Assembly: GCF_022378355.1 (NCBI RefSeq)
Contig: NZ_JAKMAJ010000017.1
Location: 1-64,000, forward strand
Source: Brenneria bubanii
Lineage (GTDB): Bacteria > Pseudomonadota > Gammaproteobacteria > Enterobacterales > Enterobacteriaceae
Direction: 5' to 3'
Length of the DNA stretch: 64,000 bases
The notes under the pieces are model-generated. The model saw nothing but the letters and a program-made list of their open reading frames with translations, was not told the origin of the DNA and made no database searches. Below are positions 17,408 through 26,296 of the stretch, in pieces. Position numbers and translations under genes: made by a program. The stretch's first letter is position 1, and every line of letters begins with the position of its first letter.

Positions 17408-18127
17408 TTATATATTATTGAGATCGGCAACCGGGGCGGTTAATTGCTGTTGCTCAAAGGCTTGCTGTTTTTGCCGCTCCAGCAGTTGTGTCCGCTGTTC
17501 CGCCCGCCTGACGGATATTTCCCACTGGCTGGTCAACGCGTTCAATTGTACGCTTCTGGCCGCCACGGCGTTAGCCAGGTCCTGCGACTCTTTCGAATCC
17601 TGCGCATTCGATATGCGGTCAGATAACGCGGCGATATCGTTGAGCGTGCCGGCGATCTTGTTTTCAACGTCGGACGTATTTTCTATCGCCACCGCCTGAT
17701 TCAGGATGATCTGTTTGCAACTCTCCAGATAACGCGGCGAGGAACTGGACTGATTACAGGTATCGAAAGATTGATATTTTCCATACAAGCGCTGAAGCTC
17801 GGAAGAATAGGCGCCGCCCTGATTGGTCAGCAGATCATCCAGTGAAACGCCGTTCTTGCGCAGAGCATCAATATCGCTTTTGAGGTTTTTCGCCTCGTTA
17901 AGGAATCCCTGAATATCTCGCACGCCCGTCGCCGTGGCTAATTGCCGCTTGTAGGCGTCAAGCTCGCTTTTATAGTGGGTGACGGTTTCCTGCCACTGCT
18001 GGAGTTTTTGCACCCACTGGTTAATGGATTCGGTATTCTGCACGCCGTCGAAAACCGGGATCCCGGCGCTGAACGCCGGAGTGGGGAGAAAGAGTGCTAA
18101 TGCCAGCACGGTGTTTCGGGTACGCAT
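17408..18127 (-). CDS. virB5: VirB5 minor pilus protein
   Basis: A 239-residue periplasmic protein with a signal peptide ending AFSAG and a long helical body with many Gln/Ala/Lys repeats (VQKLQQWQETVTHYKSEL). This helical hairpin is typical of VirB5/TraC, the pilus-tip adhesin. I use ATG 18127, which has GAGGTG six bases upstream; a GTG at 18136 is also in frame. The C-terminal region is Gln-rich (RQKQQAFEQQQL). Confidence 0.88.
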   Translation of the reverse strand: MRTRNTVLALALFLPTPAFSAGIPVFDGVQNTESINQWVQKLQQWQETVTHYKSELDAYKRQLATATGVRDIQGFLNEAKNLKSDIDALRKNGVSLDDLLTNQGGAYSSELQRLYGKYQSFDTCNQSSSSPRYLESCKQIILNQAVAIENTSDVENKIAGTLNDIAALSDRISNAQDSKESQDLANAVAARSVQLNALTSQWEISVRRAEQRTQLLERQKQQAFEQQQLTAPVADLNNI

Positions 18128-18139
18128 TGTTATCACCTC

Positions 18140-20887
18140 TCAGATAGCCATTTCAAGAAACTGCGCTTTCCATGCTTCAGGCTTCATGCCTTCCTGATAA
18201 AGGGCATCGAAGATTTTCAGGTTGTCTTCGCTCCCACTCAGCAGTTTGCTGACTTTCCCCAGTCCTGATAGGTCCATTTTCGCCATCGCCACGAACGGCC
18301 GGGTTTCACCGGCACGCAACGGCGTTTTCAGGATCACCATATAGCGCTCGCCCGGATCCAGATTTTTGACGATGTCATACACGCTTTCCGGTACTTTCAT
18401 TTTCTCCACGTAGTCCGCATGGCTGGCCTTTGGGTTGGCGAGAAAAATCTGTGTGCCGCACTGTTCGATGATTGCCGGGGCGATGGGATGCCTGACGATC
18501 TCGTCAGGCGATTGGGTGGCGGGAATGAAGATGCCGTTCAGCTTGCGAATGACCTTGAGCATATTGAGCGAGAACCGGGAGAATTCCACATCAGCCAGCC
18601 ACTTCCAAAACTCGTCCATAAACATCACCAGCCGGCGGCCGTCCAGCAGGCTGGTGACGCGGTACAGCAGGTAAAAGGTAATCGGCCCTCGGATATCGTC
18701 GTCATCCAGAAATTCCGTGCCGTCGATGCCGAAGTTATCGATATCGCTGATATCGAACGTATCCGCCTCGTTATCAAATACCCAGCCGAACTCGCCGCCC
18801 TGCGCCCACTGTTTCAGCCGGATGCGCAGCCCATTGACGCGGGCCTCCTGGGTCGGCGGCTCCGGCAGCACCTCCAGCAGCCGCGTGATGCCGTAACGGC
18901 GGTATTCCGGCGGATAGTCCAGCATGATGGTGTCCACGGCGGCGCTGATGCGCGCTTCGTCGCGCGGGTCGAGCGGTTTGCCGTTGCGGCGGCACAGCAT
19001 TCGCACCAGACGCTTGATAAAGTTGATGTTCCGCCGGGTCGGCGCCAGCGAAAACGGGTTGAACCCGGTGGGCTCGCCGGTACGGAGTCGAAAATAACGC
19101 CCGCCCATCTGGCGTATCGCCATCTCCGCCGCCCGGTCTTTGTCGAAATAAACGGTGGTCAACCGCTTGATGGTGGCCGAAGCGGCAAACGTCGCCGGGT
19201 TGCGGTATTTCTGCATCAGTTGTTGCATCACGGTCATCAGCATCGTTTTCCCCGAGCCGGTTTTCCCGATAATCGCCGTATTGCCCGGCGTTTTCTCGTT
19301 AAAGTCATCGCGTCCGGCCTGGCTGTCGTGCAGGTTCAGGTAATAACCGCCGCCGCCCGGCGATGTGAGGATAGCAATGGCTTCGCCCCAGGGATTGCCG
19401 CCGCGCTTGTGGGGATGGAAGTTGTGCAGGCTCGCCATATCCGCATAGTTCTGGCTGCTGACGGCCACCAGCCGCGGCCGCAAGGTATAGACGCCCGGCA
19501 GTTGCGCCAGATAGGCGGCGGGTAACGACAGGGTGGACAGGGTGGTCATAATGCCGAGGTCGGCGAAGGGCTGTGCCAGCGTTGTGGCGTCCTTCACCAC
19601 CTGGTCGGCGCTGGCGGATGAAACCAGCAGGGAGAAGTGGTATTTGCCGCACGACACATGCCCGGACTGGAGCAGGTCGCGCAGCACAATCAGCTCTTCG
19701 CGTTGCGACAGGGCGTCGTCATCGGCCGAGTTCAGCCGTTTTTCAGCCAACCGGATATGGTTCTGCGCTTCATCGCGCGCCATGCAGGTAAAGGACTGCG
19801 TCAGCACATACTCGCTTTCGGCGTACAGCAGTGCATCCAGTAAACCCGTGGTGGTTTCGGGCGAGTAGTCCTTGATTTCCAGACTGCGGAAGAAGCGGGA
19901 GCCGCCCACCGTCTGGCATTCGGCGGTATCGGTGGTAAAAAACACGTCCGCCGTGCCGAGTTGGTGGTAAAACGGCGCGCGCGTGACCGCCACGTTCTGC
20001 CATTGGCCGGTGAGCAGCCGGTGATAGAACGAAAGCTGCGAGGAGTACACCCGCCCGTTTGCTTCATAAACGCCCAGCGGCGTCGCCGTATAGCGGGATA
20101 AGGCGGCGTTCAATGACGCCCAGTGCTCAAGCATGGCCTTCAGGGCGATATCCAGCGCCGTCTGCCTTTTGCCGACCGGCTGCCTGCTCAGCGCCTTTTT
20201 CTCCAGCAGCGAGAACGGCGCAAAACAGATGGTGAAAAACAACCGGTGCCGCCAGAGCGGTTTGTCTTTGAGGGGCCGGTAGTACAGATCTGCGACCTCA
20301 TCGGCAAAGGGAATGCTCGATTGCGCCGCAAAGGCATCCTGGTAGGGTTCCCGGATACGGTGAATATAGAAAGTGACCGGCTGCCCTTCATACGACCGGA
20401 TCAGGTTATTCAGGTGGGTCGCCAGAAAAGTGAGATGATGTTCATCCTCGCATTCGAAAACGGTGCCGCCCAGCTCCCAGGTCGCCACCAAATCCCGGTG
20501 CCGGTTGCTGATGATGTGAGGGTGAATATGGGAGGAATACGGAATGTATTTATCCAGCGTGATGCGCGCGTTTAATTTCATCTTGTCGGTAAACTCCGCA
20601 ATATCGACGGCGTCATAGCGGTTCGCCAGGATGGCGTTGGCGCCAAAATAGCGGTTGGCGACCCATTGGCCGCGCGTTTTAAACGCCAGCCACAGCAGCC
20701 CGAAATAGTGGATGTCCTTACGGGCCCTGGCCTTCATCTCCATCCAGGCAGGAATAAGCAGCAAGACCAGGTAATAGCTGAGGTAAACCGCCAGCAGGAC
20801 GATAGCCCCGCTGACGATCACGAACGGTACGAGGGGAATGCCCATGATGGCGGCGGGGCGCGTCAGCGCCTTGTTCAGCGTGGTCAT
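18140..20887 (-). CDS. virB4: Fused VirB3-VirB4 protein (inner-membrane subunit plus ATPase)
   Basis: A 915-residue protein joining two normally separate subunits. Residues 1-95 are VirB3-like: a short basic N-terminus, a hydrophobic hairpin (IPLVPFVIVSGAIVLLAVYL and neighbouring segment) and MEMKARARKD. The remainder is VirB4, the large energising ATPase: an N-terminal conserved domain, Walker A GKTGSGKTML after about residue 530, Walker B LVMFMDEFWKWL and the downstream ATQSPDEI motif. Fused VirB3-4 is known in several VirB systems. A large open frame on the opposite strand across this gene is a high-GC shadow. Confidence 0.93.
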   Translation of the reverse strand: MTTLNKALTRPAAIMGIPLVPFVIVSGAIVLLAVYLSYYLVLLLIPAWMEMKARARKDIHYFGLLWLAFKTRGQWVANRYFGANAILANRYDAVDIAEFTDKMKLNARITLDKYIPYSSHIHPHIISNRHRDLVATWELGGTVFECEDEHHLTFLATHLNNLIRSYEGQPVTFYIHRIREPYQDAFAAQSSIPFADEVADLYYRPLKDKPLWRHRLFFTICFAPFSLLEKKALSRQPVGKRQTALDIALKAMLEHWASLNAALSRYTATPLGVYEANGRVYSSQLSFYHRLLTGQWQNVAVTRAPFYHQLGTADVFFTTDTAECQTVGGSRFFRSLEIKDYSPETTTGLLDALLYAESEYVLTQSFTCMARDEAQNHIRLAEKRLNSADDDALSQREELIVLRDLLQSGHVSCGKYHFSLLVSSASADQVVKDATTLAQPFADLGIMTTLSTLSLPAAYLAQLPGVYTLRPRLVAVSSQNYADMASLHNFHPHKRGGNPWGEAIAILTSPGGGGYYLNLHDSQAGRDDFNEKTPGNTAIIGKTGSGKTMLMTVMQQLMQKYRNPATFAASATIKRLTTVYFDKDRAAEMAIRQMGGRYFRLRTGEPTGFNPFSLAPTRRNINFIKRLVRMLCRRNGKPLDPRDEARISAAVDTIMLDYPPEYRRYGITRLLEVLPEPPTQEARVNGLRIRLKQWAQGGEFGWVFDNEADTFDISDIDNFGIDGTEFLDDDDIRGPITFYLLYRVTSLLDGRRLVMFMDEFWKWLADVEFSRFSLNMLKVIRKLNGIFIPATQSPDEIVRHPIAPAIIEQCGTQIFLANPKASHADYVEKMKVPESVYDIVKNLDPGERYMVILKTPLRAGETRPFVAMAKMDLSGLGKVSKLLSGSEDNLKIFDALYQEGMKPEAWKAQFLEMAI

Positions 20888-20896
20888 CGGTTCCTC

Positions 20897-21175
20897 CTAC
20901 GCGGCCCAGTAGGCGCCGAAGCCCGACGCGCCGACAATCAGGATGGCGCCGATAATGACGTTGCGCATGTCATGCAGACTCTTGCCGTCGAACAGTACCT
21001 TGTAGCCGATCCACATGGTCGCCAGCGTGATGGTGACGGCGGCCAGTCCCAGCAGGCCGGTGGAGGTGTTGCTCAGCGTCTCATTGGCTTTATTGAATCC
21101 GCCGTCGGCCGCCAGCGCTGGGGCGGACATTAATATGGAAGAGATGGCGGGCCAGAAATTACGTTTGCGCATCAT
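20897..21175 (-). CDS. virB2: VirB2 pilin
   Basis: A 92-residue prepilin: a long signal peptide (cleavage about ALA-ADGG near residue 23) and two hydrophobic helices (TGLLGLAAVTITLATMWIGY and NVIIGAILIVGASGFGAYW) joined by a short basic loop (DGKSLHDMR). This is the typical VirB2 hairpin that polymerises into the conjugative pilus. Its start touches the virB1 stop. Confidence 0.9.
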   Translation of the reverse strand: MMRKRNFWPAISSILMSAPALAADGGFNKANETLSNTSTGLLGLAAVTITLATMWIGYKVLFDGKSLHDMRNVIIGAILIVGASGFGAYWAA

Positions 21176-21840
21176 TAATTCTCCTCATTAGTCTCAGGGA
21201 CGGGTAAAGCGCCGCGCATAACGGCGTTCGGGTAGCGCACGGACGGTGACGCTGGCGTGGCGTTATCGGCCATGTCGCCGCGCAGGATGACGGCGGGGTA
21301 ATGGATTGCGGGTGTGGATTTTCCGGACGAAAGGTGTTGTTTATCTTCCCGCGTCGACGGGACGGCATAGCCGATACGCTGGACATAACTGGTGCGGTTA
21401 AAGGCGGCTTCCGGCCGCTGGCCGCTATCGAAATTGCCGGCGTAGTAGCAACTGAGCGCGCGTTGCAGGGAGCCGCCGCGCCGGTAGCAGTCGGTGAGGA
21501 TGCGCTCGAAGACCGACAGATTGATGCAGGGATCAAATAGCTCACGGGCGGTGACGCCATAGTGGCGGAAATTGCTGCTGGTGATTTGCATCAGGCCGAC
21601 CGAATAGCGGCGGCCCTGCGCGGCCAACCGCCTGACGATGCCGATGGCGTCCGCCTTGCTGGCGGGATAATGAGAAATCACCCCATGGCTGCCGGGCGCG
21701 CGCTGATGCTTCGGCACTATCTCCGCGATGGCGTAAGGGTGAAAACCGGATTCAACCCGCGCGACGTCGAGCGCGGTGGTCGGGTGAACGCTGGCGGCGC
21801 ATTGTATGGCCGCCGCCAGAAAGGCGGTGGTGGAAAGCAT
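21175..21840 (-). CDS. virB1: VirB1 lytic transglycosylase
   Basis: A 221-residue SLT-type murein hydrolase that opens the peptidoglycan for the channel. Catalytic Glu30 lies in DVARVESGFHPYAI; YSVGLMQITSSNFRHYG and LFDPCINLSVFERIL follow, then ALSCYYAGN. These are the GLMQI, N-x-x-x and YN-G-type motifs of family 1 lytic transglycosylases. A signal peptide is weak but present (residues 1-17). It is the first gene of the VirB operon and slightly overlaps virB2. Confidence 0.9.
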   Translation of the reverse strand: MLSTTAFLAAAIQCAASVHPTTALDVARVESGFHPYAIAEIVPKHQRAPGSHGVISHYPASKADAIGIVRRLAAQGRRYSVGLMQITSSNFRHYGVTARELFDPCINLSVFERILTDCYRRGGSLQRALSCYYAGNFDSGQRPEAAFNRTSYVQRIGYAVPSTREDKQHLSSGKSTPAIHYPAVILRGDMADNATPASPSVRYPNAVMRGALPVPETNEEN

Positions 21841-21898
21841 GGCGGCCTCGGAAAGGTAAAATGCAGGAGGGTAGCGACAGAAAGAAACGGGAAACGTA

Positions 21899-22153
21899 TT
21901 AACTGGCGGGAACGTCCTGCGCAGCGTTGTTATCTTCTCTGGGTTCGAGCAGCACCAGCTTGCCGGAGACGGCGATGCCAGGGGTCAGCACTACATTCAG
22001 ACCGGATTTGCCGTGATGGGCGAAGGCGGCGCCGACTTTGGTCCAGTAGGTGCTTTTTTCGCCCTGTGCATCGGGCTGACTTTCCTGGGTGACAAAGACG
22101 TGATAAAGGGGTTTTCGCGTAATTTTCCCTCTCATTAAAAGAGCGTTGAACAT
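21899..22153 (-). CDS. Conserved small ICE protein of unknown function
   Basis: 84 residues, soluble, with alternating beta-like stretches: KPLYHVFVTQES, STYWTKVGAAFAHHG, LNVVLTPGIAVSGKLVLLEP. An alternative ATG lies at 22135. The VGAAFAH...GLNVVL...G.LVL pattern resembles small proteins encoded near transfer genes in several ICEs and plasmids, but I cannot name a function. It sits immediately upstream of virB1 on the same strand, separated by 58 bases. Confidence 0.6.
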   Translation of the reverse strand: MFNALLMRGKITRKPLYHVFVTQESQPDAQGEKSTYWTKVGAAFAHHGKSGLNVVLTPGIAVSGKLVLLEPREDNNAAQDVPAS

Positions 22154-22560
22154 TGGTCACATCCCGATCCTGCATTCCGGTTTTAACGGGTCAGCGAGAA
22201 CATTCAGCGGCACCCTGAATTGTGGTTGTGTGACAGCCCGATCCCGATTGTTAAAGAGCGTATTCAGGCCATCCCGGCCCGGTGAAATAAACGTCCTGAA
22301 CATCGCCGGCAAATATCGGCGTGGTCAGGGTGCGCTATCTGATTCAGACGGGTAACAAGAAACTCAAACTGGAAAATAAAAGAAAAAGGAGGGGAAATTA
22401 TCTTGATGTGATTTTGAGTTTTATCTGGCAGGGAAGTGTTTTTTTGAAAGTCTGTGCGGTTTTTATTTTTTTTCGACACGCTTTCCAATAGTCAAAGTCA
22501 GGATATTTTTGCTGAAAGAAAATAAAAAACGTGCGGAACATCCTTGTTCTCCGTTCGTTT
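22154..22560. other. AT-rich spacer upstream of the VirB operon
   Basis: About 400 bases. A minus-strand frame of about 47 codons (start near 22541, MFRTFFIFFQQKYP) is Lys/Phe-rich and overlaps the end of the TraR-like gene; it is too weak to call. The stretch is a good place for the promoter of virB1-virB11. No strong hairpin was seen. Confidence 0.4.
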
Positions 22561-22770
22561 TTATCGCCTGCGGCGTTCAATTTTTGCCTGGCATTGTGTG
22601 CAGGTCGTCACGCCCGGCAACGTCTGCCGCCGTTTCTCGGGAATCGGCTTGCCGCAGAAACGACAATGCAAGAGTGATGGCGTGGGCGCCGGTTTGAAAC
22701 GGCTCTGTTCGATCATCTCTTCCAGCCGCTGCTCGTTAAATTCCTGGTCGCGATCAATCTCATCCGGCAT
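22561..22770 (-). CDS. TraR/DksA-type zinc-finger protein
   Basis: 69 residues with a four-cysteine zinc finger, CRFCGKPIPEKRR...CTQCQ (Cys36, Cys39, Cys57, Cys60), preceded by a helical segment (EIDRDQEFNEQRLEEMIEQ). This is the short TraR layout, which lacks the long DksA coiled coil. Plasmid TraR proteins bind RNA polymerase in the secondary channel and alter transcription independently of ppGpp. The start overlaps the preceding DUF2857 gene by 11 bases. Confidence 0.85.
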   Translation of the reverse strand: MPDEIDRDQEFNEQRLEEMIEQSRFKPAPTPSLLHCRFCGKPIPEKRRQTLPGVTTCTQCQAKIERRRR

Positions 22771-23344
22771 GCGACGCCCTCCAGTTCGACGCTTCCCGTT
22801 CGCAAAGCGAGATACGGTTCCAGACGCTGGTAAGCGAGGGCCCTGCCGTCGGCACGGACAGCGCCTCGGTAACCTGCATCATCGCCGTCAATGCCTCGGG
22901 CGATTCAAGGTTCTCTACGCGGCGTTTTTGCCATTGCCGCCAGATCTCGGCGTCGGTTTGTTCATCCGGGATGGGCGTCCGGCCTTGCGGAATAGCGACG
23001 CTCAGCAAGCGGCGGCGCACGCAGATTTCATTGGAGGTAAGGCCGAAATAGCGGTTAAGCAACGCAATCGAGCCGCCCAGTTGGATGGCCCGGTTAATCT
23101 GCTGCTGGCGCTGAACTTCCTGTCGCGACAGCGCCAACAGTTGGCGTAGCGCATCATGGCGAACGCTGACGGTCATAAACTGCGCCGACGCCCGGCTAAG
23201 GATAAACAGTTCGTCAAGGGACAGCTGATTAAGGGCATTCATTTCATCAAACGTAAACCCCAGCGCTTCGCAGTGACGGATATTGCCGTCCTTCAGCGCG
23301 TGCAGGGCATCGGTTAATACGGCGTAATTCAGTGACGGGATCAT
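22760..23344 (-). CDS. DUF2857-family ICE regulator (FlhC-like)
   Basis: 194 residues. The region ALNQLSLDELFILSRASAQ, then LLALSRQEVQRQQQINRAI and YFGLTSNEICVRRRLL, fits DUF2857, a family found between AlpA and ParB/TraR-type genes in ICEs. The final motif resembles the DNA-contacting part of FlhC/FlhD-type activators (Arg-Arg-x-Leu followed by a Gly-Arg segment), so an activator of the transfer operons is likely, but this is inference. It lies between alpA and the traR-like gene. Confidence 0.65.
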   Translation of the reverse strand: MIPSLNYAVLTDALHALKDGNIRHCEALGFTFDEMNALNQLSLDELFILSRASAQFMTVSVRHDALRQLLALSRQEVQRQQQINRAIQLGGSIALLNRYFGLTSNEICVRRRLLSVAIPQGRTPIPDEQTDAEIWRQWQKRRVENLESPEALTAMMQVTEALSVPTAGPSLTSVWNRISLCEREASNWRASHAG

Positions 23345-23360
23345 GATTCGGCTTCTCCCT

Positions 23361-23555
23361 TCAACGTGTTAAGCGGTTGGCTAATTTGAGGCTGATCCAT
23401 TCGTCCACTTCAGCTTCCAGCCAGGCCACGCTGGCCGGGCCAATCTTGATGGAACGGGGAAAGCGGCCGCTTTTCATATAGAGGTAGATTTGCGAGCGTT
23501 TCAGGCCGGTTTTTTCTTCAACCTGTTTCAGACGTAATAATTGATGAGATGTCAC
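23361..23555 (-). CDS. alpA: AlpA-family transcriptional regulator / excisionase-like
   Basis: 64 residues from a GTG start at 23555 that has AGGAG six bases upstream; the frame is open further 5' but without a good ribosome-binding site. The sequence LLRLKQVEEKTGLKRSQIY...GRFPRSIKIGPASVAWLEAEVDEWI is a MerR-like winged helix typical of AlpA, which activates integrase expression and excision in P4-like elements. It opens the regulatory block alpA-DUF2857-traR. Confidence 0.9.
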   Translation of the reverse strand: MTSHQLLRLKQVEEKTGLKRSQIYLYMKSGRFPRSIKIGPASVAWLEAEVDEWISLKLANRLTR

Positions 23556-23693
23556 GGTGTTCTCCTGTAGCAAAGAGGGGGTTTGCCCGGAGATGACACG
23601 ACAACACAAAGCCGCTGCGGGGATAAAGTCGATGAGCCCGTATTTCGGGTGGTAGAGTCCTTAATACGGACTTTCAGGTTTAAAAATGTAATT

Positions 23694-24617
23694 TTATCTC
23701 CTTGATGACGACGAAGTTGATGTGGGCGAGCCGCGTTCAAGCGCTGCTTTCAGCGTGTCGCCGCTGAATCGGTCGGTGATGCCTTCGTCAGAGGCCCATT
23801 GCTCGAAAATGGACAGGAGTTTATAGGGTTGCCGGATTAACGGACTGATAGCCTCGTTGTGCTTACAGGCAAGCCAGAACAGACGGGACAGTGGCGTGGA
23901 TATGCGTGTTTGAGTCGGTGAAAGGATTTTGTATTTAACAGGCATATTAATTAGTTTTTCAAGTTCTGAATACCGTATGACTAAACAGGCATCCTTAGGT
24001 AAGGTATAGACTGGAAAGTATCCGTATCGACCTACCTTCTGCGATAAAATATGTTCATGGATACTCAATTCGATACTTTCAGGTAACCTCTTGATTTGCT
24101 GTTCCATTCTTATCTTCCATGTGACTTTTTCGAATAACTGAAATATTTCTCCGGATAGGAAAACTGATATACCATAGTTAATGTCATTAGCCCCTGTTAG
24201 GGGTAAGGGAATATTAAGAGATTGGGCCAGTAATGACTGAACTATAACATATTCGTACCCAATTAATGTTGTATCAATAATTCTTTGTCTAGGGGTGAAG
24301 TGTTTCCCACTGGTGCTGATAATTAAGTTTACACCGTTAATGAAATTTTTTCCTTCAAGCAAGCAAAGTTGAGTTAAAAAGGAGCCTTCTGCTGATCGTA
24401 GCTTAACCTTATTATTCATTGTTTGAACCTTTCTTAAAACAATGGGGGGCTGGAAATAAATGGATAAATAGATGTTTCCACACAAGGCATGACGGTAAAG
24501 ATTACTAATTGTTAAATTTTCATTCGTAATTCTACTGGCTATTACAGCTGCTTCTTTTATAGTTACCCAGTCCGACATTTTGTTTTGGTTATTTAAAATA
24601 GTACTATTTAATGACAT
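23694..24617 (-). CDS. ICE protein with putative N-terminal DNA-binding domain
   Basis: 307 residues from ATG 24617, chosen because AAGGAG lies eight bases upstream. Residues 14-60 (DWVTIKEAAVIASRIT, ISNLYRHALCGNIYLSIYFQ) look like an AlpA/excisionase-type helix-turn-helix followed by a beta wing. The middle has DTTLIGYEYVIVQSLLAQ and DINYGISVFLSGEIFQLFE; the C-terminus is Ser/Thr-rich. I recognise the general type from phages and ICEs but no assigned function; a regulator is likely. A fragment similar to its middle section is present at 32012-32170. It is AT-richer than the VirB genes. Confidence 0.6.
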   Translation of the reverse strand: MSLNSTILNNQNKMSDWVTIKEAAVIASRITNENLTISNLYRHALCGNIYLSIYFQPPIVLRKVQTMNNKVKLRSAEGSFLTQLCLLEGKNFINGVNLIISTSGKHFTPRQRIIDTTLIGYEYVIVQSLLAQSLNIPLPLTGANDINYGISVFLSGEIFQLFEKVTWKIRMEQQIKRLPESIELSIHEHILSQKVGRYGYFPVYTLPKDACLVIRYSELEKLINMPVKYKILSPTQTRISTPLSRLFWLACKHNEAISPLIRQPYKLLSIFEQWASDEGITDRFSGDTLKAALERGSPTSTSSSSRR

Positions 24618-25065
24618 GGTATAGCTCCTTTTATATAACAATATCTTTTATTTAATAAAAGAGGATAGAGTTATCTGATAGGGCCTTGAATATATGACTG
24701 TGACGAAATAAATAAATGCTGAGTGAATTATTTATGTGTTTTTTTAGTGGTTATTCAGTATGGCGATTTAATTTCTCTAATTCAATCTGAGCAATTCCAA
24801 TTGCTGCGGTACGGTGAATTAGTACTGGTGGTTGAGGGATTCACTATATTAGTTAGGGCCGTCAAGGTCCTGCATAGGGATAGGGAAATTACCTTACTCC
24901 TTGAGTCGAATGAAATATTTTAATATTCAACCTGATGGTCAGTTTTTGATTATAAACCGGCCTTATGGCCGGTTTCTTTTATGTATAGTATTTTGTTATT
25001 ACTGATTAATATGATATGAAGAGCGTTATGTATAAAATCAATAGAGTAATTCCATCAAGTTAATA
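24618..25065. other. Spacer between ICE backbone and the metabolite cluster
   Basis: About 450 AT-rich bases. A plus-strand frame of 66 codons (24723-24923, GTG start, IQYGDLISLIQ, VLHRDREITLLL) ends just before a strong plus-strand terminator at 24954-24975, so a small gene or the tail of a degraded one is possible. It lacks a ribosome-binding site and I do not recognise it. Confidence 0.35.
24954..24975 (+). terminator. Strong Rho-independent terminator
   Basis: AAACCGGCC (24954-24962), loop TTAT, GGCCGGTTT (24967-24975), followed by CTTTTAT. It is a perfect 9-bp stem with a T tract in the plus direction; with A on the other side it may also stop minus-strand read-through from the MFS gene. 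Confidence 0.8.
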
Positions 25066-26238
25066 TTAGAAAATAGTGGGGTGTTTTCTAATTTTTACAA
25101 ACTGTATGATAGCGCCCACAGCTGCAATAACTCCTGCTGTAGTGGCAAGTACCCAGGGGGAGAAGTCCTGCAAGAGAAGAATTCCACCCATTGCTGCGCC
25201 AATTGCACTACCAAGATAGAGCGCTGACTCATTAAGGGCTACTGCTAAATTCCCATCCCCCTGTTGCTCACGAGCCTTAATTAGTTCGTTATTTTGCGGA
25301 ACTTGTAGTGCCCATCCTACAGCTCCCCAAACGGCGATCGGAATCATAACGAGCCATGTGCCGGAGGATGCAGTTGGAGGTAAAAGGAGTAACGAAATAG
25401 CTAAAATAATCATAATAACAAGGCTGAGTACTGGTCCTTGAAAGTGATCAACCAAGGGGCCAATCAAAAAGCTACCTACTACACCTCCAATCCCCCAAAC
25501 CCATAGATAGGGAGTAACGGAATGTATAGCGCCATACTCTGGATCTGAGAGCAATGGTGAAATGAAAGTGTACATACCAAGGCTGGCAACCGCGGCTAAT
25601 AAAGATACCAAAAGAATTATGACAACATGTATATCGGTAAGCAGCATCAGTTTATGCTTAAGTGATGTTATTTGAGCTTTAGGCAGCGCTGGAAGTTTCG
25701 TAATAAGCCCAAACAATGCAATTGCACCTAATAATGTCACTAACCATAAAGCTGCTGCCCATCCAAAGCGTTCTGCCAATAGGAGACTGAGAGGAACGCC
25801 AAGTACTGTTCCACTTGCCATGCCACCCATAATAACAGAAATAGCCTTTCCTCTTTGGTCTGGAGCTGAGAGTGCAACAGCTCCGGCAATACCCATAGCA
25901 AGATAGATACCAGCCCCTATTCCCGCAATTGCACGGAATATAAGCAATACAGTGAAATCAGTAGATAATGCACTGGCAGCATTGGCTACTACGAACAGAC
26001 CTAGGGCAAATAGTAGGCCACTGCGTTGCCGATGAGCTGGCAATAATGCAACAAAGACCGGTGAGCCGAGACCATAAGCAAGAGTGAAAGCTGTGACTAG
26101 TTGGGCTGCAATCGCGGCTGAAACCGAAAATGATGTTTGTATCATCGGTATTAGCCCGGCAGTAACATATGAAGCCATACCCAGAGCGAACGCCCCTAAG
26201 CCTATAAGATATACTGAGAATCGAGTATTTAAAGCCAT
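25066..26238 (-). CDS. MFS exporter of the metabolite cluster (DHA1-like)
   Basis: A 390-residue major facilitator with 12 hydrophobic segments. ATG 26238 (MALNTRFSVYLIG) has AGGA seven bases upstream; the frame is open further, but that part overlaps the AsnB-like gene. The pattern YVTAGLIPMIQTSF, then AYGLGSPVFVALL and RAIAGIGAGIYLAMG, places it with the AraJ/CmlA/YdhP-like drug and sugar efflux group. As last gene of the five-gene operon, the expected role is export of the product and self-protection. Confidence 0.85.
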   Translation of the reverse strand: MALNTRFSVYLIGLGAFALGMASYVTAGLIPMIQTSFSVSAAIAAQLVTAFTLAYGLGSPVFVALLPAHRQRSGLLFALGLFVVANAASALSTDFTVLLIFRAIAGIGAGIYLAMGIAGAVALSAPDQRGKAISVIMGGMASGTVLGVPLSLLLAERFGWAAALWLVTLLGAIALFGLITKLPALPKAQITSLKHKLMLLTDIHVVIILLVSLLAAVASLGMYTFISPLLSDPEYGAIHSVTPYLWVWGIGGVVGSFLIGPLVDHFQGPVLSLVIMIILAISLLLLPPTASSGTWLVMIPIAVWGAVGWALQVPQNNELIKAREQQGDGNLAVALNESALYLGSAIGAAMGGILLLQDFSPWVLATTAGVIAAVGAIIQFVKIRKHPTIF

Positions 26239-26296
26239 AAAATTTCCTAATCTCGAATTTAAAACAGGGGGGTAAATAATTCCCCCCTGATGGAAA

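Noticed and set aside
18419-19525. Long plus-strand open frame (368 codons)
   Set aside because: It lies opposite the intact virB3-virB4 gene, has Arg/Gln/His-rich composition typical of an antisense frame in GC-rich DNA, and shows no recognisable domain.
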